64,000 nt of DNA from Azospirillum brasilense (GCF_007827815.1 NZ_VITH01000004.1:310001-374000); one strand, 5' to 3'. Positions 46,060-54,899 are shown, counted from the first letter of the stretch. Notes: generated by a model not told the origin, from the sequence alone. Translations and numbers: made by a program.

Positions 46060-46940
46060 GAGTAATGCACCTTGCGCTCGACGAAGCGGAACTGGATGGC
46101 GGTCAGCGCGATGACGATGACCATCAGGATCACCGACTGCGCCGAGGAGCCGCCGAGGTCGTGGTTGACCACGCCGTCCTGGTAGACGCGGAAGATCAGC
46201 GTCTCGGTCGCCTTGCCCGGCCCGCCATGGGTCAGGGCGTGGATCGTGCCGAAGGTCTCGAAGAAGGCGTAGACGACATCGACCACCAGCAGGAAGAAGG
46301 TCGTCGGCGACAGCAGCGGGAAGGTGATCGTCCAGAAGCGGCGCAGTGCCCCGGCCCCGTCGATGCTCGCCGCCTCAAGGACGGAGCGCGGGATCGCCTG
46401 GAGACCGGCCAGGAAGAAGATGAAGTTGTAGGAGACCTGCTTCCAGCTCGCCGCCAGGATGACCATGGTCATCGCCTGCCCGTCGTTCAGCCGGTAGTCC
46501 CAGGCGTAGCCGAGATTGTTCAGCGCGCGGCCCAGGATGCCGATGTCCGGGTTGAAGATGAACATCCACAGCACCGCCGCCACCGCGGGCGCCAGCGCGT
46601 AGGGCCAGATCAGCAGCGTCTTGTAGGCGGACGCCGCCCGGATCTTCGAATCGGCCAGCACCGCCAGCCCCAGCGCGGAGCCCAGCGACAGCACGGTCAC
46701 CGACACGCTGAAGACGATGGTGGTCTTCACCGTCTCCAGATAGTTCGGGTCGCTCAGCACCGCCTCGAAATTCTCCAGCCCGACGAACTGGCTGCGCAGC
46801 CCGAAGGCGTCCTGGAGATGCACGGACTGCCACAGCGCCTGCGCCGCCGGCCAGATGAAGAAGATCAGCGTCACCGCCACCTGCGGCGCCAGCAGCAGGT
46901 AGGGCAGCGCCTTGTTGTCGAAAATCACGCGACGTTGCAT
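46056..46940 (-). CDS. ugpA: sn-Glycerol-3-phosphate ABC transporter permease UgpA
   Basis: A 294-residue MalF-type permease with six predicted helices, opening [20 protein letters not shown]. The EAA loop is [30 protein letters not shown] (about 185-215). Close similarity of layout to E. coli UgpA (295 residues) supports glycerol-3-phosphate. Between it and ugpB lies a 192-base gap filled by a composite palindromic repeat, which could lower permease expression relative to the binding protein. Confidence 0.93.
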   Translation of the reverse strand: MQRRVIFDNKALPYLLLAPQVAVTLIFFIWPAAQALWQSVHLQDAFGLRSQFVGLENFEAVLSDPNYLETVKTTIVFSVSVTVLSLGSALGLAVLADSKIRAASAYKTLLIWPYALAPAVAAVLWMFIFNPDIGILGRALNNLGYAWDYRLNDGQAMTMVILAASWKQVSYNFIFFLAGLQAIPRSVLEAASIDGAGALRRFWTITFPLLSPTTFFLLVVDVVYAFFETFGTIHALTHGGPGKATETLIFRVYQDGVVNHDLGGSSAQSVILMVIVIALTAIQFRFVERKVHYS

Positions 46941-46971
46941 GGAATCCTTCGGTTGTCTCCGGTTCTTTCAG

Positions 46972-47112
46972 CCCTCTCCCGCCCCGGGAGAGGGAAGGGA
47001 CCCGCGCCGCAGGCGTGGGAAGGGTGAGGGTGCTGCCAAGGACACCGCCTTGATCTTCGTACGACCCTCACCCGCCCGCTTCGCGGGCACCCTCTCCCGG
47101 GGCGGGAGAGGG
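46972..47112. repeat. Composite palindromic repeat between ugpB and ugpA
   Basis: Two copies of a CCCTCTCCCG/CGGGAGAGGG hairpin (46972-46994 and 47090-47112) bracket a core with GGGTGAGGG near 47021 and CCCTCACCC near 47065, plus GCCCGC/GCGGGC near 47075. The whole is a large imperfect palindrome. The element at 56588-56704 has the same architecture. It resembles intergenic REP/BIME-type repeats. Confidence 0.75.
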
Positions 47113-47132
47113 GACAAGCCGCGGAACCTTGC

Positions 47133-48470
47133 TCAGTTCTTGTTGGCGCGCTCGAAGTTGCGCAGGACCGTGTCGCCGCGCTTCACCGCGTTGTCCAGCG
47201 CCTGCTGGGCGGTCTGCTGGCCCTGGAACGCCTTCTCCATCTCCTCCTGGATGATGTTGCGGATTTCCGGCAGGTTGCCCAGCCGCAGCCCCATGGTGTT
47301 CTCCGTGGTGGCGGTGCGGGTCAGCTGCTCCGCCGGCACCTCAGCGCCGGGGTTCTTGTCGTAGAAGCCTTCCTTCTTCGCCAGCTCGAAGCCCTGGAGC
47401 GTCACCGGGACGTAGCCGGTGTCCATGTGCCACTTGGCGTCCACCTCCGGACGGGCGAGGTAGCTGAAGAAGGCGGCGACGGCCTTGTACTCGTCGGCGG
47501 TGCGCTTGGGCGAGGTCATCACCCAGAAGGCGGCGCCGCCGATGATCGAGTTCTTCGGCGAGGAGATGGCGTCCGGCCAGTAGGGCAGCGGCGCGGCGCC
47601 CCAGTTGAACTTGGCCTCCTTGACGATGCGTCCGCGCAGGCCCGACGAGGCCTGGATCATCGCGCATTCACCCGACGGGAACAGCGAGTCGGCGGCGTTG
47701 TCGCGGCCGCCGTAGCGCAGCGCGCCTTCCTTCTGCAGGTCGATCAGCGTCTGGAGATGCTTCACGAAGAACGGGTCGTTGATCTTCAGCGTGGCGTTCA
47801 GCCCGCCGAAGCCGTTGGCCTCCGACGCGAAGGGCTTGTCGTGCAGCGCGCCGACCTGCTCGAACTGGGTCCAGGTCGGCCAGGAGAAGGTCATCGGGCA
47901 GGTCACGCCGGCCGCCTTCAGCTTGCGCGCCGCGTCGGCCACCTCCGGCCAGGTCGCCGGCGGCTTGTTGGGGTCGAGCCCGGCCTTCTGGAAGGCGTCC
48001 TTGTTGTAGAAGGTGATGGTGGTGGAGCTGTTGAACGGCAGGGCCATCATCTTGCCGTCCTTGGAGCTGTAATAGCCCCGGACCGCCGGGATGTAGGCCG
48101 CGGCGTCGAGGCCCGACCCCGTCTCGCTCATCAGCTGGTGCACCGGCTTGATGGCCGGGCCGGCGGACAGCATGGTGGCGGTGCCGACCTCGAACATCTG
48201 CACGACGTGCGGGGCGTTGCCGGCGCGGAACGCGGCGATGGCCGCCTGCATCGTCTCCGGATAGCTGCCCTTGAAGGTCGGGTTGACCTGGACCTTGTCC
48301 TGGCTGTCGTTGAAGCCCTTCACCACCTGCTCGAGCTGGCCGCCGAGCGGCTGGGGCAGACCGTGCCAGAATTCGACGACGGTCTTCTGCTGGGCGTGGG
48401 CGGCGCCGGTGAAACCGGCGGCGAGCGCGAAGGCGGCCGTCGAGACGGCAAGCTTGCGGCGGGTCAGCAT
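47133..48470 (-). CDS. ugpB: sn-Glycerol-3-phosphate ABC transporter substrate-binding protein UgpB
   Basis: A 445-residue periplasmic binding protein. ATG 48470 follows GGGAGAGACCACC and opens a signal peptide (MLTRRKLAVSTAAFALAAGF, cleavage near AHAQ). The mature protein begins KTVVEFWHGLPQPLGGQLE; VEFWH-x-L is the start of UgpB proteins, and it ends with AFQGQQTAQQALDNAVKRGD. Length fits E. coli UgpB (438). It captures glycerol 3-phosphate or glycerophosphodiesters. The gene leads the operon; an inverted repeat and TTGACA hexamer lie about 270-300 bases upstream. Confidence 0.93.
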   Translation of the reverse strand: MLTRRKLAVSTAAFALAAGFTGAAHAQQKTVVEFWHGLPQPLGGQLEQVVKGFNDSQDKVQVNPTFKGSYPETMQAAIAAFRAGNAPHVVQMFEVGTATMLSAGPAIKPVHQLMSETGSGLDAAAYIPAVRGYYSSKDGKMMALPFNSSTTITFYNKDAFQKAGLDPNKPPATWPEVADAARKLKAAGVTCPMTFSWPTWTQFEQVGALHDKPFASEANGFGGLNATLKINDPFFVKHLQTLIDLQKEGALRYGGRDNAADSLFPSGECAMIQASSGLRGRIVKEAKFNWGAAPLPYWPDAISSPKNSIIGGAAFWVMTSPKRTADEYKAVAAFFSYLARPEVDAKWHMDTGYVPVTLQGFELAKKEGFYDKNPGAEVPAEQLTRTATTENTMGLRLGNLPEIRNIIQEEMEKAFQGQQTAQQALDNAVKRGDTVLRNFERANKN

Positions 48471-48784
48471 GGTGGTCTCTCCCTGGAACCAATCGATTGC
48501 GTGATGTGCTGACATGCAGGGCGCGGGTTGCGGTCCCGCGACGGTCTTGTGAAGATTTGGTGACGTGTCCGGAACACGCGCGCAGGGGCGCGCCGCACCC
48601 GCTCCTCGCGGTTGCAACGTCGGTCCTGCGTAAGGCATGGAACGGGACTTAAGTCGGTGGCGGATGTTGCGCCGGCATCGATGGTTTTCCTCCCCGCATG
48701 TGTGTTTCTTTTTTGCAAGCCTTAAGGATAGAGGGGGAGGCTGTCAATCAGCCGTACGTATCAGTACGGACTATCACCCTTACG
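48471..48784. other. 314-bp leader and promoter region of ugpB
   Basis: No gene is called. On the minus strand TTGACA (48742-48747) is a consensus -35, but the -10 about 17 bases later (TAAGGC) is poor. An 18-bp inverted repeat is just upstream of it. A T-rich run (ttttttgc near 48710) and a GGGGAGG lie in the leader. CTGTCAA on the plus strand resembles half of a Pho box, but no convincing second half follows, so phosphate control cannot be claimed. Confidence 0.45.
48752..48769 (-). promoter_or_regulatory. Inverted repeat, candidate operator of the ugp operon
   Basis: CCGTAC and GTACGG form a perfect 6-bp inverted repeat with a 6-base spacer (GTATCA). It is five bases upstream, on the minus strand, of a TTGACA -35-like hexamer, a usual position for an activator or repressor site. 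Confidence 0.45.
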
Positions 48785-49177
48785 TCATCTCTCGGGGTGC
48801 CATGTTTGGGCGAGCGCCCACAACGCGGCGTCGTCGCGGCACAGCGACCCGGCCAGTTGCGACAGGCTGTCCCCCATCAGGCCGGAGGAACGCAGCAGGC
48901 AGTAGGACCGGCTCGGTGCCGACAGATAGTGCGACGCCGTCGGGGCCGCGACCGGCGGCGCGGGATACAGCGCGGCAGGGGGTGGGCAGTAGTAGGGCTG
49001 CGCACCGGGGTTGTAGCCGGGCACCAGCCGGTCCAGGCCGGGCCGCGGCCCGAAGACGCAGCCACGCTGATCCCACTCCAGGCTCGTCGTCTGCGCGGCG
49101 GCGGGCAGGACGGCGAAGGCGGCCATCGTCATCCCCGCCAGACAGCCGGCCAGCCGGCACCCTGCTTCGCGATGCAT
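48785..49177 (-). CDS. Exported hypothetical protein
   Basis: A 130-residue protein with a signal peptide (CRLAGCLAGMTMAAFAVLPA, cleavage near AAAQ). ATG 49177 has a strong GGAGGGG site three bases upstream. The mature part is Pro/Tyr-rich (PGAQPYYCPPPAALYPAPPV) with four cysteines (about 40, 64, 93, 113), perhaps two disulfides, and a C-terminal helix DDAALWALAQTWHPER. No family is recognised. It lies between the ugp leader and an orphan histidine kinase gene on the same strand. Confidence 0.72.
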   Translation of the reverse strand: MHREAGCRLAGCLAGMTMAAFAVLPAAAQTTSLEWDQRGCVFGPRPGLDRLVPGYNPGAQPYYCPPPAALYPAPPVAAPTASHYLSAPSRSYCLLRSSGLMGDSLSQLAGSLCRDDAALWALAQTWHPER

Positions 49178-49383
49178 GCTCCCCTCCGATCCCGGGCCGC
49201 GCCCATGGGGCACCCAGACCATGACGTCGGGGCCGACGGGCCGTGAACAGCCCCGGCCTTCGGAGGAAGTATGCGCGCTCCATGGACGTCCGGTGCGGCG
49301 CCGATGGACGGGTCGGCAAGCGCAAGCGAGGACGGCGCTCTCTGTTCGTTCGGTGTGAGGGAGGAAACGTGCTCCCCGCCCCG

Positions 49384-50514
49384 TCACGCCGCGCTGCTGC
49401 TCTCGACCGGCCGTTCCGCGGCGCTCGCCGCCGCCAAGGGGACGTCCACCGCGAAGACGGAGCCCTTGCCGGGCACCGAGCGCAGCGAAACCGTCAAGCC
49501 CAGCAGCGTCGCAAGGCGCCGCACAATGGCGAGGCCGAGCCCCAGCCCGTGCCGGCGGTCGCGGTTCGGGTTGCCGAGCTGGCGGAAGTCGTCGAAGATC
49601 GCCGACTGGTCGGCGGGGGCGATGCCGAGGCCGGTGTCCCACACCTCGATGCGCAGCGCAGCACCGCGCCGCCGCGCCGCCAGAAGCACGCCGCCCGACT
49701 CGGTGAAGCGCAGGGCGTTGGACAGGATCGGGCGCAGAAGCTGCTCCAGCAGCACCGGATCGGTGCTCACCTCCGCGTCCGCGGGGCGGACGTTGAAGCG
49801 CAGGGCCTTGGCGTCGGCCTCCGGCGCGAACTCGTTGAGCAGGCGGCCCAGCGTCTCGTCGATGGGGAAGGTCTGCTCCTGCATCCGGACCAGCCCGGCC
49901 TCCAGCTTCGACACGTCGAGCAGCGCGCGCAGCAGCCCTTCGGCCGCCTCGATCGACATCTCCAGCTTCTCGCCGAGATCGCGCGCGCCGGGATCGGTCA
50001 GGCGCCCCATCAGCAGATGGTGGAAGAGATGCATGGCCTGGAAGGGCTGGCGCAGGTCGTGGCTGGCGGCGGACAGGAAACGACCGATGGCGGTGCGCCC
50101 CGTCTCGGCCTCCTGGCGGACCCGCTCGGTCTCGGCCTTCGCCCGCTCCGCCTCGGCGCGGGCGGCGGCCAGGGCGGCGGCGTTGGTGTCGGCGATGGCG
50201 GCGACCGCGGTGATCGCCCCGTCCGCGTCGCGCACCGGGCTCAGCACCATCTCCCCCCGGGGCAGCAGGCCGAAGGCGGACACCGGCGCCCCGGTGAGGA
50301 CGGCGCGCCGGACCTGCGCCTCGACCTGGGCGACGATGGCCGCGGGAACATCCAGATCGGCTAAGCCCTTGCCCTCCACCTCCTCCGGCAGGCAGCCGAA
50401 GGCCGCCGCAAAGGCTTGGTTGACGACGAGAAGCCGCGCGTCCAGCCCAAGAAGAGCGTGAGCGGCGCCATTGGCGGAGACCAGAGCCTCAAGCCAGATC
50501 GCACGATCCGTCAT
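49384..50514 (-). CDS. Orphan cytoplasmic PAS histidine kinase
   Basis: A 376-residue soluble kinase. ATG 50514 opens MTDRAIWLEALVSANGAAHA; an upstream in-frame ATG at 50586 adds 24 residues and is not better supported. A PAS domain (about 10-125) leads through a coiled coil (AAARAEAERAKAETERVRQE) to the phospho-box SAASHDLRQPFQAMHLFHHL, LSNALRFTESGG, WDTGLGIAP and GLGLGLAIVRRL. SHDLRQP is typical of hybrid kinases, but no receiver is fused or adjacent, so its partner is elsewhere. The ribosome site is weak. Confidence 0.88.
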   Translation of the reverse strand: MTDRAIWLEALVSANGAAHALLGLDARLLVVNQAFAAAFGCLPEEVEGKGLADLDVPAAIVAQVEAQVRRAVLTGAPVSAFGLLPRGEMVLSPVRDADGAITAVAAIADTNAAALAAARAEAERAKAETERVRQEAETGRTAIGRFLSAASHDLRQPFQAMHLFHHLLMGRLTDPGARDLGEKLEMSIEAAEGLLRALLDVSKLEAGLVRMQEQTFPIDETLGRLLNEFAPEADAKALRFNVRPADAEVSTDPVLLEQLLRPILSNALRFTESGGVLLAARRRGAALRIEVWDTGLGIAPADQSAIFDDFRQLGNPNRDRRHGLGLGLAIVRRLATLLGLTVSLRSVPGKGSVFAVDVPLAAASAAERPVESSSAA

Positions 50515-50712
50515 ATGACTTTCGGTTGAGTTCTTCTGGGTATACTCGGCCACAACTTCACCGCAAAAACTGAGATCAGAACACATTTATCCGGCCATTT
50601 GGGCCTCGAAGTCAAATATCACATGCAAATCTCACTTGGGACAAATTCCGTTTGAATGCGAAAGAGCACGCCCCCATTGGCCCCGGCGGGCCACGCGGGC
50701 TATAAGACAGGT

Positions 50713-51519
50713 ATGTTCTTCCGCCGCAAATCCCAGCCCTCCAAACCCCCGTCCCCCCGCCCCAAGGCGCCGCGCGCCCTGGCGGTCGCCGGGCTGCCCG
50801 TGCCGCTGGAGTTGCGGGAAAGCGCCCGCGCCCGCCGCATGACCCTGCGGGTGGACGCCGGGCGCGGCTTGATCCAGGTGGTGATCCCGGTGGGCGTTCC
50901 AGAAGCGGAGGCGCTGCGCTTCGTCGGGCGGCACGACGGCTGGGTGCGGGCGCGGCTGGCCGCCCTGCCGCCGGAGCTTCCCTTCGCCGACGGGGCGGTG
51001 GTGCCCTATCTCGGAATCGACCACCTCATCCGCCACAGCCCGGACCTGCGCGGGGCGACCCGGCGGGAGGACGGCGCGATCCTGGTCGGCGGCCGGGCGG
51101 AGCATGTCGCCCGCCGGGTGCGCGACTTCCTGATGGCGGAGGCGCGGCGCGAGCTGGCCGAGCGGTCGCGCGCCAAGGCCGCGCTGATCGGCGCGCGGGT
51201 CGCCGCCGTCACCGTGCGCGACACCAAGAGCCGCTGGGGAAGCTGCTCGGCCACCGGGCGGCTCTCCTTCTCCTGGCGGCTGATCCTGACGCCGGAGTCC
51301 GTGCTGGATTACGTGGTGGGGCACGAGGTGGCGCATCTGCGCGAGATGAACCACTCCCAGCGATTCTGGACGCTGTGCGCGCAGCTGACCGGCGACGTGC
51401 GCACGCCGCGCCTCTGGCTGAAGGCCAACGGCGCGCGGCTGCTGCGCTACGGCGAGGGAAGCGGCGAGGACGCGGAAATGGTTTCACCTGCAAATGACGG
51501 TCATGCCGAAACGCCGTGA
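50713..51519 (+). CDS. YgjP-like (DUF45/SprT-related) metallopeptidase
   Basis: A 268-residue protein with a zinc-peptidase signature, VVGHEVAHLREMNHSQRFW (about 206-224): HExxH plus a downstream His as in the YgjP/WLM family. VRDTKSRWGSCSATGRLSFSW precedes it in the expected place (about 176-196). ATG 50713 follows AGACAGGT; an upstream ATG at 50656 would add 19 residues without a ribosome site. The first 40 residues are basic and proline-rich. The function of these M48-related proteins is poorly known; proteolysis is inferred from the motif. Confidence 0.87.
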   Translation: MFFRRKSQPSKPPSPRPKAPRALAVAGLPVPLELRESARARRMTLRVDAGRGLIQVVIPVGVPEAEALRFVGRHDGWVRARLAALPPELPFADGAVVPYLGIDHLIRHSPDLRGATRREDGAILVGGRAEHVARRVRDFLMAEARRELAERSRAKAALIGARVAAVTVRDTKSRWGSCSATGRLSFSWRLILTPESVLDYVVGHEVAHLREMNHSQRFWTLCAQLTGDVRTPRLWLKANGARLLRYGEGSGEDAEMVSPANDGHAETP

Positions 51520-51582
51520 CGGGGTCGCGCCAAGCCTCTGCTAGAGTGCGCCTCCCCCATTGTTCCCGGCCCGACCCTCTCC

Positions 51583-52767
51583 ATGCCCCGTCCCGATTCC
51601 CTGACCGTCCGCGTGCTGCTGACGGCGCTCGTCGCCTTCGGCCCGCTGTCCACCGACCTCTACCTGCCCTCCCTGCCCACGCTGGTCACCGTGTTCAACA
51701 CGGACATCGCCACGGTGCAGCTCACCCTGTCGGTCTTCCTCGCCGGCTTCGCGGTGTCGCAGCTCGTCTACGGGCCGGTGTCCGACCGCTTCGGGCGGCG
51801 GCCCGCCCTGCTCGGCGGCATCCTCATCTATCTGGTGGCGAGTGCGGCCTGCGCGCTGACCGACGACATCGAGACGCTGATCGTCGCGCGCTTCTTCCAG
51901 GCGCTGGGCGCCTGCTGCGGCCCGGTGGTGGCGCGGGCGGTGGTGCGCGACGTCTTCGGACGCGACCGGGCGGCGACCGTGCTGGCCTACATGGCGATGG
52001 CCATGACGCTGGCCCCCGCCGTCGGCCCGATTCTGGGCGGCGTCCTGACGGAGTGGTTCGGCTGGCGGAGCAACTTCCTGCTGCTGACCGGCTTCGCCGC
52101 GCTGATCCTGGTGGCCACCTGGACCCTGATGGGCGAGACCAACGCCAACCGCGACGAGACGGCGCTGCAGCCCGGCCGGCTGCTCGCCAACTACGCGCTG
52201 CTGCTGCGCGACCGCGGCTTCGTCGGGCAGATGCTGACCGTGGCCTTCGCCTACAGCGGCATCTTCGCCTTCATTTCCGGGTCCAGCTTCGTGCTGATCG
52301 GGCGGCTGCACCTGACGCCCGCCCAGTACGGGGCGAGCTTCGGGGCGGTGGTGCTGGGCTACGCGGTGGGCTCCTTCCTGGCCGGGCGGCTGAGCGCGCG
52401 GCTGGGCGGTCCGCGGATGATCCGCACCGGCACGGCGGTCTCGCTGGCCGGCGGGCTGCTCGGGGTGGGGCTGGCGCTGGGCGGGGTGCTGCATCTGGCG
52501 GCGGTGGTGGCGCCGGTCTTCCTCTTCATGCTGGGCGCCGGGCTGACCCTGCCCAACGCCATGGCCGGGGCGGTCGGCCCCTACCCGATGATGGCCGGGC
52601 TGGCCTCCTCGCTGGTCGGCTTCGTGCAGATGACCGTGGCGGCGCTGATCGGCGTCGTGCTCGGCCACACCCACGCCGACAGCCAGCTTCCCATGATGGC
52701 GGCCATCGGGCTGGTTGCGCTGGGCGCCGCGCTGGCCCACCGGCTTCTCGTCAGTCCTCGCGCTTGA
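51583..52767 (+). CDS. Bcr/CflA family multidrug efflux MFS transporter
   Basis: A 394-residue major-facilitator exporter with 12 predicted helices. The first helix region has ALVAFGPLSTDLYLPSLPTL, typical of the Bcr/CflA (DHA1) subfamily, and loop 2-3 has the MFS motif GPVSDRFGRRPALLGG. RFFQALGACCGPVVARAVVRD lies in helix 4. It likely exports drugs such as bicyclomycin or chloramphenicol, or sulfonamides, by proton antiport. Its 3' end overlaps the convergent MgtC gene by 17 bases. Confidence 0.91.
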   Translation: MPRPDSLTVRVLLTALVAFGPLSTDLYLPSLPTLVTVFNTDIATVQLTLSVFLAGFAVSQLVYGPVSDRFGRRPALLGGILIYLVASAACALTDDIETLIVARFFQALGACCGPVVARAVVRDVFGRDRAATVLAYMAMAMTLAPAVGPILGGVLTEWFGWRSNFLLLTGFAALILVATWTLMGETNANRDETALQPGRLLANYALLLRDRGFVGQMLTVAFAYSGIFAFISGSSFVLIGRLHLTPAQYGASFGAVVLGYAVGSFLAGRLSARLGGPRMIRTGTAVSLAGGLLGVGLALGGVLHLAAVVAPVFLFMLGAGLTLPNAMAGAVGPYPMMAGLASSLVGFVQMTVAALIGVVLGHTHADSQLPMMAAIGLVALGAALAHRLLVSPRA

Positions 52768-53224
52768 CCGAGTCCGGAATCCAGCGCAGGGCGTAGGAGA
52801 AGACGATGGTGACGCCGAGGCAGAGGGCCAGCGCCATCCCCGCCAGCACGTAGAAGCCGGCCCCGCAGGCGATGCCCAGCGCGCCGGCCATCCAGATCAG
52901 CGCCGCGGTGGTCGCCCCGCGCACCGTGGTCCCGGCGCGGAACATCACCCCGGCGCTGATGAAGCCGATGGCCTGGGCGATGCCCTGGATGACGCGGGTG
53001 GGATCCATGTCGCCCCCGCCGGTCCCCTTCCCGGCCATGCCCCAGTAAAGCTCCAGCGCAACCAGGGTGGTCACCGCCGCGCTGATGGCCACCAACGTGT
53101 GGGTGCGCAGCCCCGCCGCCTTGCCCCGGATCTCGCGGTCGAGTCCCAGCGCCGCCCCGCAAACCGCCGCCGCGGCCAGCCGGGCCGCCATGTCCCAGAC
53201 CGGAATGGCCGTACTCAAGTCCAT
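52751..53224 (-). CDS. MgtC/SapB family membrane protein
   Basis: A 157-residue protein with four or five membrane helices in the N-terminal MgtC fold: MAARLAAAAVCGAALGLDRE, GKAAGLRTHTLVAISAA, GIAQAIGFISAGVMFRAG and VRGATTAALIWMAGALGIACG. The conserved LGLDRE and GLRTH motifs are present. There is no C-terminal ACT-like soluble domain, so it is the short form. A GGAGGAATAAC ribosome site precedes the ATG. MgtC proteins link magnesium, phosphate and ATP homeostasis. It is divergent from the ornithine decarboxylase leader. Confidence 0.92.
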   Translation of the reverse strand: MDLSTAIPVWDMAARLAAAAVCGAALGLDREIRGKAAGLRTHTLVAISAAVTTLVALELYWGMAGKGTGGGDMDPTRVIQGIAQAIGFISAGVMFRAGTTVRGATTAALIWMAGALGIACGAGFYVLAGMALALCLGVTIVFSYALRWIPDSVKRED

Positions 53225-53269
53225 GTTATTCCTCCCTATTTTTACCTTTGCGTAACGCTTGCTACTTTT

Positions 53270-53298
53270 TTGCGCCCGGTCGCATTTTTCACTTTAAA
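53270..53298 (+). promoter_or_regulatory. Candidate promoter of the ornithine decarboxylase leader
   Basis: TTGCGC (53270-53275), a 17-base spacer and TTTAAA (53293-53298) form a plausible sigma-70-type promoter in an AT-richer stretch. It would give a leader of about 360 nt before the decarboxylase ATG at 53667. Confidence 0.45.
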
Positions 53299-53305
53299 AG
53301 GCGGC

Positions 53306-53666
53306 CGGTTCGATCTATGTAACCGCAACTCGCAAGCGCACGTGCCGCTGGCCCGCCCCTCGTCCTTTTCGAGATGTGGTTATGCAACGACGTAACGCGT
53401 GATCCCCGACCGTCCCTTAAGCAAGGCGGCGTCTTGGAGGTTACGATGGTTCATGTTGTTGTGGGTGGGCGCCGGCTCACCCGTCTCCGACTCTTTCCGG
53501 TTCTGTCCCGTTCAGCTCTTCCCCGCAAGGCGACACGGCAGTCCAGTATGGGCGGCCTGAGCGCCTGACCGTCTTTTCTTTTTGACCGGTCAGCAGCGCG
53601 CGGCCGCTCCGCCCCTGCTTTTTCACAATTCGTCCGACACCTTCATCTTGCGTCCGGGAGACTGAG
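53306..53666 (+). promoter_or_regulatory. Long 5' leader of ornithine decarboxylase (speF-motif candidate)
   Basis: About 360 nt separate the candidate promoter from the decarboxylase. The leader holds a short basic coding sequence (53446-53568), then a perfect 7-bp hairpin at its stop codon (CTGACCG 53565-53571 with CGGTCAG 53587-53593), and an AGCAG/CTGCT stem ending in CTTTTT near 53591-53628 that could be a terminator. Alphaproteobacterial ornithine decarboxylases are known to carry a conserved long leader, the speF motif; position and length fit, but I could not run a covariance search. Confidence 0.6.
53446..53568 (+). CDS. Basic 40-residue leader peptide upstream of ornithine decarboxylase
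   Basis: A small gene with an excellent ribosome site (GGAGG, five to six bases before ATG 53446). The peptide opens MVHVVVGGRRLTRLRLFPVL and ends SSMGGLSA, with eight Arg/Lys among 40 residues. Its TGA stop lies inside the first stem of a downstream hairpin, so ribosome stalling or termination there could change folding. E. coli speFL is a comparable arginine-containing arrest peptide that senses ornithine; the sequence is not similar, so function here is inference. It ends 98 bases before the decarboxylase. Confidence 0.6.
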   Translation: MVHVVVGGRRLTRLRLFPVLSRSALPRKATRQSSMGGLSA

Positions 53667-54803
53667 ATGACCGATAAGATTGCGCGCTTTTTCGAAGAGC
53701 AGCGTCCGCAGACCCCGTGCCTCGTCGTCGATCTGGACGTCGTGGAAGCGAACTACCACGACCTGGAGGAAGCTCTCCCGGACGCCCGGATCTTCTACGC
53801 CGTGAAGGCCAATCCGGCGCCGGAGATCCTCGGCCTGCTGACCCGTCTGGGCTCGGCCTTCGACACCGCCAGCGTCCCGGAAATCCAGATGGTTCTGGCC
53901 GCCGGCTGCGCGCCGGAGCGCATCTCCTACGGCAACACCATCAAGAAGGAAGCGGACATCCGCCGCGCCTTCGAGCTGGGCGTGCGCCTGTTCGCCTTCG
54001 ACAGCGAGGCGGAGCTGGAGAAGATCGCCCGCGCCGCCCCCGGCGCCCGCGTCTTCTGCCGCATCCTGACCTCCGGCGAGGGCGCCGAGTGGCCGCTGTC
54101 GCGCAAGTTCGGCTGCGACCTCGCCATGGCGCGCGAGCTGCTGCTGAAGGCCAAGGGCATGAACGTCGTTCCCTACGGCGTGTCCTTCCACGTCGGCTCG
54201 CAGCAGAAGGACCTGATGCAGTGGGACCACGCCATCTTCCAGGTGGCGCAGCTGTTCCGCGAGCTTGAGGTGCTGGGCGTCGACCTCGGCATGATCAACC
54301 TGGGCGGCGGCTTCCCGACCCGCTACCGCACCGACGTGCCGGAGACCACCGCCTACGGCCAAGCCATCTTCGAGTCCCTGCGCACCCACTTCGGCAACCG
54401 CCTGCCGGAAGCCATCGTGGAGCCGGGCCGCAGCATGGTCGGCAACGCCGGCATCATCGAGAGCGAGGTCGTCCTCGTCTCCCGCAAGTCGGCCAATGAC
54501 GTGAAGCGCTGGGTCTATCTGGACATCGGCAAGTTCAGCGGTCTCGCCGAGACGATGGACGAGGCGATCCAGTACCCGATCCAGGTGATGGGGGACGACG
54601 GGGAAGGCGACACCGAGGCGGTCGTGCTGGCCGGCCCGACCTGCGACAGCGCCGACGTGCTCTACGAGCGCGCCGAGTACAAGCTGCCGATGGACCTGAA
54701 GGCCGGCGACCGCGTGCGCATCCACGCCACGGGCGCCTACACGACGACCTACTCGGCGGTCTGCTTCAACGGCTTCGCCCCGCTCCAGCAGATCTGCATC
54801 TGA
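53667..54803 (+). CDS. Ornithine/lysine decarboxylase, PLP-dependent (fold type III)
   Basis: A 378-residue eukaryotic-type ornithine decarboxylase. The PLP lysine is K47 in RIFYAVKANPAPEIL; H175 in SFHVGSQQ stacks on the cofactor; GGGFPTRY and EPGRSMVGNAG bind phosphate; C326 in PTCDSADVLYE is the second-subunit active-site cysteine. It makes putrescine from ornithine, and possibly cadaverine from lysine. ATG 53667 follows GGGAGACTGAG. It is probably controlled through the leader described above and ends at a strong terminator. Confidence 0.94.
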   Translation: MTDKIARFFEEQRPQTPCLVVDLDVVEANYHDLEEALPDARIFYAVKANPAPEILGLLTRLGSAFDTASVPEIQMVLAAGCAPERISYGNTIKKEADIRRAFELGVRLFAFDSEAELEKIARAAPGARVFCRILTSGEGAEWPLSRKFGCDLAMARELLLKAKGMNVVPYGVSFHVGSQQKDLMQWDHAIFQVAQLFRELEVLGVDLGMINLGGGFPTRYRTDVPETTAYGQAIFESLRTHFGNRLPEAIVEPGRSMVGNAGIIESEVVLVSRKSANDVKRWVYLDIGKFSGLAETMDEAIQYPIQVMGDDGEGDTEAVVLAGPTCDSADVLYERAEYKLPMDLKAGDRVRIHATGAYTTTYSAVCFNGFAPLQQICI

Positions 54804-54825
54804 TCGGGCGGCGTTTCGGCCAAGA

Positions 54826-54863
54826 AAAAGGCCACTCTTCCTGCGGGAGGAGTGGCCTTTTCT
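54826..54863 (+). terminator. Intrinsic terminator of ornithine decarboxylase
   Basis: A perfect 12-bp stem (AAAAGGCCACTC with GAGTGGCCTTTT) around ttcctgcgggag is followed by CTTTTAA. The A-tract and T-tract make it usable from both strands. Confidence 0.92.
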
Positions 54864-54899
54864 TTTAACCGCTTGTGGAACCCCCGAGACCCGAACGCG

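Noticed and set aside
48741..48760. Pho box upstream of ugpB
   Set aside because: CTGTCAA matches one half-site, but the second half 11 bases on (CCGTACG) fits poorly, so PhoB control is not claimed.
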